A stretch of DNA of 64,000 nucleotides, from NCBI RefSeq assembly GCF_004791025.1, contig NZ_SRUO01000025.1, forward strand, positions 1-64,000, given 5' to 3'. The notes under the pieces were generated by a model, which saw only the letters and a program-made list of their open reading frames with translations, was not told the DNA's origin and did no database searches. Position numbers and translations under genes: made by a program. Source of the stretch: Mesorhizobium sp. M4B.F.Ca.ET.203.01.1.1 (GTDB lineage: Bacteria; Pseudomonadota; Alphaproteobacteria; Rhizobiales; Rhizobiaceae). Positions within the stretch are counted from its first letter, which is position 1. Every line of letters begins with the position of its first letter. Shown piece by piece: positions 36,592-45,548 of the stretch.

Positions 36592-37953
36592 TCAGCCGAA
36601 GCCGGCGATGGTGTCGTAGAGCAGCTTGAAATTGAGCACGAGGATGACGGCAGCGACGACCCAGGCGAGCATGGCGACCGCGCGCGGGATGGCGAAATTG
36701 CCCATCTTGTTCTTGTCGGAGACGAACTGCACCAGCGGAATGACCGCGAAGGGCAACTGCATCGACAGGATCACCTGGCTGAACACCAGCAGCTGGCCGG
36801 TGCCCCTCTCGCCGTAGAGCGCGGTGACTATCACCACCGGAACGATGGCAATGCCGCGCGTCAAGAGGCGGCGGGCCCATTGCGGGATGCGCAGGCGCAG
36901 GAAGCCTTCCATGACGATCTGGCCGGCAAGCGTCGCCGTGACCGTTGAGTTGAGGCCGGAGGCGAGCAACGCCACGGCGAAAAGGATCGAGGCGATGCCG
37001 AGGCCGAGCAGCGGCGACAAGAGCTCGAAGGCCTGGCCGATCTCGGCGACGTCCTGATGGCCGGTGCCATGGAAGGCCACCGCCGAAACGATCAGGATGG
37101 AGGCGTTGACGAACAGCGCCAGGACCAGTGCGATGGTCGAGTCGGTGGTCGCCCACTTGATCGCATCGCGCTTGCCCCGGTCGGTGCGTTCATAGGCGCG
37201 GGTCTGCACGATCGAGGAGTGCAGGTAGAGATTGTGCGGCATGACGGTGGCGCCGATGATGCCGATGGCAATGTAGAGCATCGCCGGATTGGTGACGATC
37301 TCGGGCGACGGCACGAACATCGAATGCAGGATCGAGCCGACCGGCGGTGCGGCGGCGAAGATCTGGATGGCGAAACAGCCGAAGATGATGATCAGAAGTG
37401 CGATGACGAAGGCTTCGAGATAGCGGAAGCCCTTGTTCATCAGGAGCAGTACCAGGAAGGCATCGAGCGCGGCAAGCATGGCGCCGCCGATCAGCGGGAT
37501 GCCGAACAGCAGCTGCAGCGCGATCGCCGTGCCGATGACCTCGGCGAGATCGCAGGCGATGATGGCCAACTCGCAGGCGATCCACAGCAGGAAGTTGACG
37601 GAGCGCGGATAGTAGGCGCGGCAGGCCTGGGCGAGGTCGCGGCCGGTGGCGATACCGAGCCGGGCGGCAAGCGCCTGCAGCAGGATCGCCATCAGGTTCG
37701 ACAGCATGATGATGAACAGCAGCGTATAGCCGAACTGGGCGCCGCCGGCGAGGTCGGTTGCCCAGTTGCCCGGGTCCATATAGCCGACCGAAACCATGTA
37801 GCCCGGGCCCATGAAGGCGAACAGGCGGCGGAACCAGATGCCGGTCTGCGGCACGGTGATGGAGGCGTTGACCTCACGCAGGCTGGGCTGTTCGTCCTCG
37901 TCAGGCCGGGCAAAACGCCACGCGGATCTGGATACGGCTTCTGCGTCGGACAT
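36592..37953 (-). CDS. mntH: Manganese transporter of the NRAMP family (MntH)
   Basis: This proton-coupled divalent-metal importer of 453 residues has about 11 membrane segments. The NRAMP metal-binding motifs are present: DPGN in YMDPGNWATDLAGG (helix 1) and MPHN in MPHNLYLHSS (helix 6). The hydrophilic N-terminal 45 residues are cytosolic. It is divergent from mntR, and a candidate MntR box (38007-38030) lies about 55-75 bases upstream of its start, so repression by Mn-MntR is expected. Confidence 0.94.
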   Translation of the reverse strand: MSDAEAVSRSAWRFARPDEDEQPSLREVNASITVPQTGIWFRRLFAFMGPGYMVSVGYMDPGNWATDLAGGAQFGYTLLFIIMLSNLMAILLQALAARLGIATGRDLAQACRAYYPRSVNFLLWIACELAIIACDLAEVIGTAIALQLLFGIPLIGGAMLAALDAFLVLLLMNKGFRYLEAFVIALLIIIFGCFAIQIFAAAPPVGSILHSMFVPSPEIVTNPAMLYIAIGIIGATVMPHNLYLHSSIVQTRAYERTDRGKRDAIKWATTDSTIALVLALFVNASILIVSAVAFHGTGHQDVAEIGQAFELLSPLLGLGIASILFAVALLASGLNSTVTATLAGQIVMEGFLRLRIPQWARRLLTRGIAIVPVVIVTALYGERGTGQLLVFSQVILSMQLPFAVIPLVQFVSDKNKMGNFAIPRAVAMLAWVVAAVILVLNFKLLYDTIAGFG

Positions 37954-38006
37954 CAGGGATTTCCGCTGGAAAGGGTCGAGGTTGGCCCTTATCTATGCCA
38001 CGGCTC

Positions 38007-38030
38007 AACATTATGCAATAGGCTATATTT
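38007..38030. promoter_or_regulatory. Candidate MntR box between mntH and mntR
   Basis: The right half GGCTATATTT (38021-38030) matches 9 of 10 bases of the E. coli MntR operator half GGCTATGTTT. The left half AACATTATGC (38007-38016) is a weaker inverted match. It lies between the divergent genes. Confidence 0.5.
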
Positions 38031-38141
38031 CATTGTTTATGCTTTTGCGACGATGCCAACGGGCGGAGCGACCAGGCTCCTGACCCCGTTGCGCCTGCCG
38101 CGGAATGCAAATAAACGGCCAGACCAGCCGGGCTCCGTGCT

Positions 38142-38639
38142 ATGACTACGGGCCCGATTCAACGTTGTTTAGAGGGCCGCGCATTGGCGCTAAGGAACAG
38201 ACCGGTTCGACGCGAAGAGCCGCTTCCGGACGCCGATGTCCATTCGGAGGGCTTCCGGCAGACGCGCGAAGCGCGCCGCGGCGCGCTCGTCGAGGACTAT
38301 GTCGAGCTGATCGCCGACCTCATCGAGGATGGCAACGAGGCGCGGCAGGTCGACATCGCGGCCAGGCTCGGCGTCGCCCAGCCGACGGTGGCGAAGATGC
38401 TGACCAGGCTCTGCGCCGACGGACTGGTTTCCCGGAAACCCTATCGCGGCGTGTTCCTGACCGAGGCCGGCCGCAAGGTCGCGGAGGAAAGCCGCATCCG
38501 CCACCAGACCGTGGAAGCCTTCCTGCGCTCGCTCGGCGTCAGCGCCGAGACGGCGCGCATCGACGCCGAGGGCATCGAGCACCATGTCAGCGCCGAGACG
38601 CTCGAAGCCTTCCGCAAGGCGATGATCGCGCCGCGCTGA
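38142..38639 (+). CDS. mntR: Manganese-responsive transcriptional regulator (MntR, DtxR family)
   Basis: This 165-residue protein has a DtxR-type winged helix (VELIADLIEDGNEARQVDIA, then VAQPTVAKMLTRLCADGLV). The dimerisation/metal domain contains EESRIRHQTVEAFLRSLGV and DAEGIEHHVSAETLEAF, with the Glu/His ligands of MntR. There is no SH3 domain, as in E. coli MntR. The N-terminal 30 residues are poorly conserved and the true start may be slightly downstream. The divergent mntH supports the assignment. Confidence 0.9.
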   Translation: MTTGPIQRCLEGRALALRNRPVRREEPLPDADVHSEGFRQTREARRGALVEDYVELIADLIEDGNEARQVDIAARLGVAQPTVAKMLTRLCADGLVSRKPYRGVFLTEAGRKVAEESRIRHQTVEAFLRSLGVSAETARIDAEGIEHHVSAETLEAFRKAMIAPR

Positions 38640-38736
38640 GCCTCGTCAGCCGCCGTGCTTGGCGGGCGAAACCCCGGAACCCCGATACGTCCAGAACGTT
38701 GCTCTTCGGCGCGATAGCCGCGCCAGGGAGGAAGAG

Positions 38737-38925
38737 ATGGGCGTTGAACAGGCACCGACCGCAAAGGGCAAGCAGGCCGCAAAGGGACTGAGACAGGCGG
38801 CGGCGAAAGACGAGCGCAAGACCGAAGCCGAGACCGGCCGTCCGCTGGAAAAGGGCGCGGCGCGTTTCGAGGAGCGCTCGAAAAGTTCCGACGGCAAGAG
38901 CGCCGGCAGCAAGCAGAAGCCTTGA
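38737..38925 (+). CDS. Small hydrophilic lysine-rich protein
   Basis: This 62-residue protein is rich in Lys, Glu, Ala and Gly, without membrane segments or cysteines, and is probably disordered. GGGAGGAAGAG gives a strong ribosome binding site before the ATG, which is the main support for it being a gene. No family is recognised. It follows mntR by about 100 bases and is convergent with the CxxCH protein gene. Confidence 0.5.
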   Translation: MGVEQAPTAKGKQAAKGLRQAAAKDERKTEAETGRPLEKGAARFEERSKSSDGKSAGSKQKP

Positions 38926-38943
38926 AGATTCCAGCCGGCGCGT

Positions 38944-40995
38944 TCACTCCTCGGTGTCCTGCACCCAGCTGCGTGGATGGCCGTCGACGCGGAACTGGAA
39001 GATGAAATAGGGCGGGATGCAGGTGCCCTTGCCGGGCTTGGCCTCGGCCAGGTCTTCATAGCCGGCGGTGCAGATATAGTCCTCGCGGCAGGGATGCGTC
39101 TTGTCGCAGGCGCGCAGGCCGGCGGTCTTGGTGAATTCCCTTGTGCAATATTTGTGGTCCTTGCCGGAGCCGATGCAGTCGTTGAAGCCGGTCTTGGCGA
39201 GCCGCCCGCAACTCGCCTCGTCGGGCAGCTTGTCGCAACTGGCCTTACGCAGCATGCCGCCCGGAAAACCGCCGGTCTTCTGCTCGGGGTTGTCGTAGCG
39301 CTGGCGCGCCGCGCCATAGCCGGCAAGCTTGATCGGCGGCTTCTTGTCCCTGGCCGGGTCGATGGCGCAGGCTTTCGCCGTCGCCGGCGAGAGGCGGCAA
39401 TACTGGTCGCTGCCCCATTTCGACATCCTGATCTCGCCGAACTCGACGGTGTCGCCGACCGCGGTTCCGGCCTCGCTGACGCAGGTGCCGAAGCCCGGAT
39501 GGATGGCGCTTTCGTGGACGCCGGCGCAGCGCAGGCCTTCGCCGCAGGTCCAGTCCTTGAAGCTTTCATCCGTGCCGCGATAGCAGATCGAGCCCCAGCC
39601 ATTGTAGAGGTCGGTGCCTTTCAGGGCGTCGGCGAATTTCGCATCCGGACGGGCGGCGAAGCCCTTGCTGAAATCGGGATGCTCGCCGGCGGCGAACTGC
39701 TCGACGATGGCCAGGCGGCGCGGCAGGTCGGCGAAGAAGACCGCCGAGCCCGGCACGAACACGGCGTTGCGCCGCGGCTCGCTGGCCGGATCGGCGCCGG
39801 TGTAGTGGAAACCGGCGATGCCGTGGGTCTGGTGGCAGCCGGTGCAGCTCATCTCGTTGAGGCGCAGATTGAAGCCGGCCACCGACTTTATGGAGCGCAG
39901 CGCGTTGCCCCTGGCGACATAGTCCTTCAGCGCCTTGTCGACGGCGGCATCATCGAGCAGGCCATAGGCGATGTTGTTTTGCGAGCGCGCCATGCCGCCA
40001 GGCGCTACCGAGACGGCGCTGGTCGCCAGGAATTTATCGTCGACGATCAGCCGGCCGCGATCGAGATCGTAGATGTTGCGGTCGGTGAGCAGCCATTTGG
40101 CGAAGGCCTGCCGGTCCGCCAGCACCGTCTTGCGGTCGATCTGGTTCTCCATCCGCGATTCCTGGAAGGTGGCGGTGGCCGGATCCCATTTGAAGATCTT
40201 CAGCAGATATTCGGCGTGGCCGCCGAAATCGCGGCGGGTCGAGGCCGACAGGCGCAGCACCTGCATGTTGAGCTCGACCCGCATGATCTGCGAGGAATTG
40301 AGCATGGCGCCCGACAGCGGGCCTTCGTCGGAGCGCAGCCAGGCCGCAAGCTGCTCGGGCGCAAGGTCCTTCCCGCCGGCCGCCAGCCAGCGCCTGGCGA
40401 CGTCGGCGCAGGACCCATCGGCGGCGCGCGGGCGATCCTTGGAGGCGCGCCCCGTCGCGGCAGTCGGCTTGGCGTTGAAGACCAGGCTCATCGTCAGCGG
40501 CAGCCGCGAGGAGACCCGCTCTCCGGGCTTTTCCTCGACCGAATAGTGGAAACGGTAGATCAGCCGGATCTCGCCGCATTCGGTGTGGCCGAGATAGCCG
40601 CGATCCATGCGGTTGACGACGCCGGTGAGGTCCAGCGTCGAGCCGTTGTCGTCGATGTATTTCGGATTGAACTTCTGGCTCGTGTCCTTGGACTTGGCCA
40701 GTCCCGCGACATAGGGATCGGGACTTGCCGCGGGCTCGTCGGCGATCTCCTGCTTGACCGCATTGCGCACCGGGGTCAGCGCGCGCACCGAAAACAGGCC
40801 GCGATTGTCGACGTCGCGCGTCAGGCCGATCGCCGGGCCGAGCAGTCGGCTGATCGACAGGCCGCCGCGCTCGAGCGCCTGCAAGGTCGCGGGGTCGGTG
40901 ACGGCGACGCTGGAATCGAGCGTGGCGGCAGGCGCCGCCCCAGCGCCGAAACCGGCCAATACCAGCAGAAACAGGAAACGGCCGATCGTCCGCAA
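38944..40995 (-). CDS. Large exported cysteine-rich protein with one CxxCH haem-binding-type motif
   Basis: This protein of about 683 residues is exported (signal LRTIGRFLFLLVLAGFGAGA, cleavage after APAA). The first 370 mature residues match no family I know. CTGCH at 384-388 is a c-type haem-attachment motif. The C-terminal third is cysteine-rich (e.g. CGEGLRCAGVHE, ACDKTHPCREDYICTAGYED, KGTCIPPYF), suggesting disulfides. A TTG at 40995 with GAGGGG nearby gives an ideal signal peptide; an ATG at 41049 is the alternative. It is divergent from the zinc metallopeptidase. It may be a monohaem periplasmic oxidoreductase, but the function is unknown. Confidence 0.78.
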   Translation of the reverse strand: MRTIGRFLFLLVLAGFGAGAAPAATLDSSVAVTDPATLQALERGGLSISRLLGPAIGLTRDVDNRGLFSVRALTPVRNAVKQEIADEPAASPDPYVAGLAKSKDTSQKFNPKYIDDNGSTLDLTGVVNRMDRGYLGHTECGEIRLIYRFHYSVEEKPGERVSSRLPLTMSLVFNAKPTAATGRASKDRPRAADGSCADVARRWLAAGGKDLAPEQLAAWLRSDEGPLSGAMLNSSQIMRVELNMQVLRLSASTRRDFGGHAEYLLKIFKWDPATATFQESRMENQIDRKTVLADRQAFAKWLLTDRNIYDLDRGRLIVDDKFLATSAVSVAPGGMARSQNNIAYGLLDDAAVDKALKDYVARGNALRSIKSVAGFNLRLNEMSCTGCHQTHGIAGFHYTGADPASEPRRNAVFVPGSAVFFADLPRRLAIVEQFAAGEHPDFSKGFAARPDAKFADALKGTDLYNGWGSICYRGTDESFKDWTCGEGLRCAGVHESAIHPGFGTCVSEAGTAVGDTVEFGEIRMSKWGSDQYCRLSPATAKACAIDPARDKKPPIKLAGYGAARQRYDNPEQKTGGFPGGMLRKASCDKLPDEASCGRLAKTGFNDCIGSGKDHKYCTREFTKTAGLRACDKTHPCREDYICTAGYEDLAEAKPGKGTCIPPYFIFQFRVDGHPRSWVQDTEE

Positions 40996-41177
40996 GCGCC
41001 CCTCGCATCCCCTTGTCCGGCGCCATGCTACAGGCCTTGCGCCGCCCATTCCAGCGCCGGTTTGCGAGCGAAAAATGCTGTGACTTGCTGCAACCATTGG
41101 GATAATTGTTTGTTGGGTCTGATTGGCACCAGGATGCCGGCCTGGCCGTTTGGAAATTCGCATCGCGAGGAGTTGCC

Positions 41178-42092
41178 ATGCTCTGGAGAGGCCGCCGTCA
41201 GAGTGACAATGTCGAGGACGAGCGCAGCGACACGGGTGGCAGCGGCGGATTCGGCGGCGGCAGCCCGGGCCAGTTCCGCATCCCGATCGGGGGCCGCACC
41301 GGCGGCGGCTCAAGCATCTTCATCGTCATCCTGGTTGTGCTGGCCGGCTGGTATTTCGGCTTCGATCCGTCACAGATACTGGGCGGCGGCGACAGCAGCG
41401 GCCAGATCACCGACGACAGCGGCAGCGAAGGTGGCGGCGCGGGGGCCCCGGCTTCCGACGAGATGAAGCAGTTCGTCTCGACCGTGCTTGCCGAAACCGA
41501 AGACACCTGGAAAGGCATCTTCCAGGCCAATGGCCTGACTTACGAAGATCCGAAGCTGGTGCTGTTCAGCAGCCAGATACGCTCGGCCTGCGGCTTCGCC
41601 TCGGCTGCGGCCGGACCGTTCTATTGTCCGGGTGATCACAAGGTCTACCTCGACATGACGTTCTTCCAGCAGCTCGACCAGCAGTTCGGCGCTTCCGGAG
41701 AGTTTGCCCGGGCCTATGTGATCGCGCATGAGGTCGGCCACCATGTGCAGAACCTCACCGGCATCCTGCCCAAGTTCAACAACATGCGGCAGGGGATGAG
41801 CGAGGCCGACGCCAACCACATGTCGATGCAGGTCGAACTGCAGGCCGACTGCTTCGCCGGTGTCTGGGCGCATTACACCGCGCAGAAGGGCATTTTGGAA
41901 CAGGGCGACATCGAGAGCGCTCTCAATGCCGCCAAGCAGATCGGCGACGATACGCTGCAGAAGAAGATGCAGGGCTACGTGGTGCCGGAAAGCTTCAACC
42001 ACGGCACATCGCAGCAGCGTCAGACCTGGCTGGCTCGTGGCTACAAGAGCGGCAAGCTCTCGGACTGCGACACGTTCAACAATCCGATCTGA
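41178..42092 (+). CDS. Neutral zinc metallopeptidase (YpfJ family)
   Basis: This 304-residue protein has a Gly/Ser-rich cytoplasmic N-terminus, one membrane anchor (SSIFIVILVVLAGWYFGF, about residues 45-62) and a periplasmic peptidase-like domain. HEVGHH at 184-189 is the zinc site, with a third ligand region in ELQADCFAGVWAHYT. GCGAGGAG is an excellent ribosome binding site. Members are widespread, but their substrates and even activity are mostly unproven. Confidence 0.9.
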   Translation: MLWRGRRQSDNVEDERSDTGGSGGFGGGSPGQFRIPIGGRTGGGSSIFIVILVVLAGWYFGFDPSQILGGGDSSGQITDDSGSEGGGAGAPASDEMKQFVSTVLAETEDTWKGIFQANGLTYEDPKLVLFSSQIRSACGFASAAAGPFYCPGDHKVYLDMTFFQQLDQQFGASGEFARAYVIAHEVGHHVQNLTGILPKFNNMRQGMSEADANHMSMQVELQADCFAGVWAHYTAQKGILEQGDIESALNAAKQIGDDTLQKKMQGYVVPESFNHGTSQQRQTWLARGYKSGKLSDCDTFNNPI

Positions 42093-42256
42093 GGCGGCGC
42101 ATCGGGGTTCCTGCTACGGCGATCGGCATCGGCCATCGCGGCAACTGATGTCAGGATGAGGCAGTTGCCGTCGTTCCCTCATTGTTCTTGGTGGCGGGCT
42201 CGCCTATAAGGTGCACCCGCCTTTGCTGCAAGGCGGCCGAGGAGCTTGACACCATC

Positions 42257-43525
42257 ATGATCGACCCCAAGACCGCCAGGCGGGGCCTTGCGCTCGTTTT
42301 CACGACGCTGCTGCTCGACATTATCGGCTTCGGCATCATCATGCCGGTGCTGCCGGCCTATCTGCAGGAACTGACGGGGGTCGGCGTCAGCGAGGCGGCG
42401 ATCGAGGGCGGCTGGCTGTTCTTCGCCTATGCGGCGATGCAGTTCGTGTTCGCTCCCGTCATCGGCGGGTTGAGCGACCGCTTCGGACGGCGGCCGGTGC
42501 TGCTTGCCTCCGTGCTCACCTTTTCGATCGACAATCTGATCTGCGCCATCGCCTGGACCTACCCGATGCTGTTCATCGGGCGCCTGCTGGCCGGCATCTC
42601 CGGCGCCAGCTATTCGACGACCTCCGCCTTCATCGCCGACATCTCGACCGATGAGAACCGGGCGAAGAATTTCGGCCTGCTCGGCATCGCCTTTGGCGTC
42701 GGCTTCGTCATCGGCCCGGTCCTGGGTGGGCTGCTCGGCACGTTCGGGCCGCGCGTGCCGTTCTATTTTGCCGCCGGGCTTGCGTTCGTGAATTTCCTGA
42801 TCGCGCTGTTCCTGCTGCCGGAGACGCTCGACGACAAGCATCGCCGCCGCTTCGAGTGGAAACGCGCCAACCCGGTAGGCACGCTCATCCAGATGCGCAA
42901 CTACCACGGCATCGGCTGGATCGGCCTAGTCTTCTTCCTGATGACGCTCGGACACATGATGTACCCGGCGGTGTGGTCGTTCGTGTCCAACTATCGCTAT
43001 GGCTGGAGCGAGCAACAGATCGGCTTGTCGCTCGGCGCCTTCGGCCTGTGCGGGGCGATCGTCATGGCCACCGTCCTGCCGCGCGTTATCCCGAAGCTCG
43101 GCGAGTGGAGGACGGCGGCGATCGGCCTGACCTTCACCGCGCTCAGCGCCTTCGGCTATGCCTTCGCCTCACAGGGCTGGATGATCTATGCGGTGATCGT
43201 CGTCGGCTGCCTGGAGGCACTGGCCGATCCGCCGCTGAGAAGCCTTGCCGCGGCCAAGGTGCCGCCTTCGGCGCAGGGCGAACTGCAGGGGGCGATGACG
43301 TCGATCTTCTCGATCACATCGATCATCACACCGCTGCTCTACACGGGGATCTTCTCGTGGTTCACCGGTCCGAACGCCCCGGTCGTGTTCGGCGGCGCGC
43401 CCTATCTGCTGGGTGCGGTCTTCCTCACCCTGGCGGTGATCGTCTTCGTCACGAAAGTCGCCAAGCCGACGCCGAAGGAGGTCGAGCGCATGCACGCGCA
43501 GGAGGCCGTGACCGATCCGGCTTGA
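42257..43525 (+). CDS. MFS transporter, TetA-like tetracycline/drug efflux type
   Basis: This 422-residue protein has 12 predicted membrane segments. It begins with FTTLLLDIIGFGIIMPVLPA, typical of TetA-class DHA1 pumps. The loop 2-3 motif is GGLSDRFGRRPVLL, and GRLLAGISGASYSTTSAFIAD and GPVLGGLLG (motif C, antiporter) are clear. Many rhizobial proteins of this type are annotated as Tet(A)-like without proven tetracycline export. The ATG at 42257 is the family start. Confidence 0.88.
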   Translation: MIDPKTARRGLALVFTTLLLDIIGFGIIMPVLPAYLQELTGVGVSEAAIEGGWLFFAYAAMQFVFAPVIGGLSDRFGRRPVLLASVLTFSIDNLICAIAWTYPMLFIGRLLAGISGASYSTTSAFIADISTDENRAKNFGLLGIAFGVGFVIGPVLGGLLGTFGPRVPFYFAAGLAFVNFLIALFLLPETLDDKHRRRFEWKRANPVGTLIQMRNYHGIGWIGLVFFLMTLGHMMYPAVWSFVSNYRYGWSEQQIGLSLGAFGLCGAIVMATVLPRVIPKLGEWRTAAIGLTFTALSAFGYAFASQGWMIYAVIVVGCLEALADPPLRSLAAAKVPPSAQGELQGAMTSIFSITSIITPLLYTGIFSWFTGPNAPVVFGGAPYLLGAVFLTLAVIVFVTKVAKPTPKEVERMHAQEAVTDPA

Positions 43526-43538
43526 GAAGTTTGATCTG

Positions 43539-44744
43539 CTAGGCGCGTTCGGCCAGCGCCGGCTCGCCGCGCTTCTCGCGGATGAGGTTGACGAAGCGGC
43601 GGAACAGATAGTGCGAATCCTGCGGGCCGGGCGAGGCCTCGGGGTGATGCTGGACCGAGAACACCGGACGGCCGGTGAGCGCGATGCCGCAGTTCGAGCC
43701 GTCGAACAGCGAGACATGGGTCTCCTCGACGCCTTCCGGCAGCGAGTCGGCGTCGACCGCGAAACCATGGTTCATCGAGACGATCTCGACCTTGCCGGTG
43801 GTGTGGTCCTTGACCGGATGGTTGGCGCCGTGATGGCCCTGATGCATCTTGGCGGTCCTGCCGCCCAGCGCCAGCGCCAGCATCTGGTGGCCAAGGCAAA
43901 TGCCGAACACCGGGATTTCGGTCTTGAGCAGGTCCTGGATCACAGGCACCGCGTAGTCGCCGGTCGCTTCCGGATCGCCGGGACCGTTGGAGAGGAAGAT
44001 GCCGTCCGGCTGCATGGCGAGGATTTCCTCGGCGCCGGTCTTGGCCGGCACAACGGTGACCTTGGCACCGAGGCCGGCGAGCAGACGCAGGATGTTGCGC
44101 TTGACGCCATAGTCGATAGCAACGACGTGCAGCGACGGCTCGGCCTGCTCGCCAAAGCCTTCGTTCCAGACCCAGGGCGTCTCGCGCCAGACGGAGGATT
44201 GCCCCGAGGTGACCTCTTTGGCGAGGTCGAGGCCGATCAGGCCCGACCAGGCGGCGGCGCGCCGCTTCAGATCGTCGAGGTCGAAGACGCCGTCCGGCGC
44301 ATGCGCGATGACGGCATTGGGCATGCCCTTTTCGCGGATCAGCGCGGTCAGCGCGCGCGTGTCTATGCCCGAAAGCGCGACGATGCCGCGCTTCTTCAGC
44401 CATTGGTCGAGATGGCCAGCGGCGCGGTAGTTGGACGGGTTGGTGACATCGGCCTTGAACACGGCGCCGACGGCGCCGGCGCGGGCGGCCGGGTTGAGGT
44501 CCTCGATGTCCTCGTCATTGGTGCCGATATTGCCGATATGCGGGAAGGTGAAGGTGACGATCTGGCCGGCATAGGATGGGTCCGTGAGGATTTCCTGGTA
44601 GCCGGTGAGCGCGGTGTTGAAGCAGACTTCGGCGACCGCCGATCCGGTGGCGCCGAGGCCGCGACCCTCGATGACGGTGCCGTCGGCAAGCACCAAAAGC
44701 GCGGTCGGCTTCTCGGTATTCCAAGGGGCAGTCGTCGTCGCCAT
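43539..44744 (-). CDS. carA: Carbamoyl-phosphate synthase small subunit (CarA)
   Basis: CarA hydrolyses glutamine and channels ammonia to CarB. The 401-residue protein has an N-terminal CPSase small-chain domain (GTVIEGRGLGA, then EVCFNTALTGYQEILTDPSY). The class I glutamine amidotransferase domain has the nucleophile Cys283 in GICLGHQ and the His/Glu pair in VQHHPEASPGP. GGAGTG precedes the ATG. A 6-bp dyad CTGTAA-N7-TTACAG (44755-44773) lies immediately upstream. It is divergent from yqeY, as in other alphaproteobacteria. Confidence 0.96.
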   Translation of the reverse strand: MATTTAPWNTEKPTALLVLADGTVIEGRGLGATGSAVAEVCFNTALTGYQEILTDPSYAGQIVTFTFPHIGNIGTNDEDIEDLNPAARAGAVGAVFKADVTNPSNYRAAGHLDQWLKKRGIVALSGIDTRALTALIREKGMPNAVIAHAPDGVFDLDDLKRRAAAWSGLIGLDLAKEVTSGQSSVWRETPWVWNEGFGEQAEPSLHVVAIDYGVKRNILRLLAGLGAKVTVVPAKTGAEEILAMQPDGIFLSNGPGDPEATGDYAVPVIQDLLKTEIPVFGICLGHQMLALALGGRTAKMHQGHHGANHPVKDHTTGKVEIVSMNHGFAVDADSLPEGVEETHVSLFDGSNCGIALTGRPVFSVQHHPEASPGPQDSHYLFRRFVNLIREKRGEPALAERA

Positions 44745-44850
44745 GGCGGCACTCCTGTAAGGCTGCGTTACAGCGGGTCTGGGACCAACTGCGCAGCAAA
44801 CGGCGCGGAGCAGCGATTTCTGCGGCTTCCGCGCGTCAGTTCTTCTCGCT

Positions 44851-44893
44851 CATGCCGTTTTCCCAAAACCGCTATGCACTTTTGGGCGGCATG
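44851..44893. repeat. Type B-like intergenic palindrome, copy 2
   Basis: CATGCCGTTTTCCCAAAAC starts the unit and CACTTTTGGGCGGCATG closes it, around a CCGCTATG centre. It lies in the 321-base gap between carA and yqeY, which otherwise shows only the two genes' leaders. Confidence 0.75.
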
Positions 44894-45065
44894 AACTCAT
44901 TGTCTCATGCAGGACCGAGTACATAGGCGAAGGCGCCAAAGCGGTCAATGCGGTGGCCGGAAACCAGTCCCGATTTTGTTTCTCCAGCAATATCAGTGGC
45001 TTGCCTGGATTTGCTTTGCGCGCGGGGCAAAGCTATTGTCCGCGCCGTTCGAAGGAGAGAGCACG

Positions 45066-45515
45066 ATGCGCGAAAAAATCGCCGAATCCCTGAAGAGCGC
45101 GATGAAGGCGCAGGACAAGCACCGCTTGCCCACTCTGCGGCTGATCCAGGCCGCCATCCACGACCGCGACATCGCCAATCGCGGTGCCGGCAAGCCGGCC
45201 GCGAGCGAAGAAGAGATCCTGCAGATCCTGGCCAAGATGGTGAAGCAGCGCGAGGAATCGGCGAAGGCTTTCGAGGACGGCAAGCGGCCGGAACTGGCCG
45301 CGCAGGAGCGTGGCGAGATGGAGATCATCCGCGGCTTCCTGCCGACGCAGCTCGACGATGCCGCCGTTACGGCTGCGGCACGCGAGGCGATCGCGGCGAC
45401 GGGCGCCGCCAGCCAGAAGGACATGGGCAAGGTGATCGGCGCGCTGAAGCAGAAATATGCCGGCCAGATGGATTTCGGCAAGGCGAGCAGCATCGTCAAA
45501 GGGCTGTTGCAGTAA
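45066..45515 (+). CDS. yqeY: GatB/YqeY-domain protein
   Basis: This 149-residue helical protein is related to the tRNA-binding tail domain of the GatB amidotransferase subunit. It has LPTLRLIQAAIHDRDIANRG at the N-terminus, ELAAQERGEMEIIRGFLP in the middle and DMGKVIGALKQKYAGQMDFG at the end. GAAGGAGAGAG is a strong ribosome binding site. Its role is unproven; a link to tRNA is suspected. Its place between carA and dnaG/rpoD is conserved, but here about 6 kb of other genes intervene before dnaG. Confidence 0.9.
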   Translation: MREKIAESLKSAMKAQDKHRLPTLRLIQAAIHDRDIANRGAGKPAASEEEILQILAKMVKQREESAKAFEDGKRPELAAQERGEMEIIRGFLPTQLDDAAVTAAAREAIAATGAASQKDMGKVIGALKQKYAGQMDFGKASSIVKGLLQ

Positions 45516-45548
45516 CCTGCGCTCGCCCGCTTCACGGGGGAGGCGGCC

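Noticed and set aside
42257..43525. Tetracycline-resistance gene
   Set aside because: The protein resembles TetA-class pumps, but this resemblance is common among chromosomal DHA1 transporters and there is no adjacent TetR gene or mobile context.
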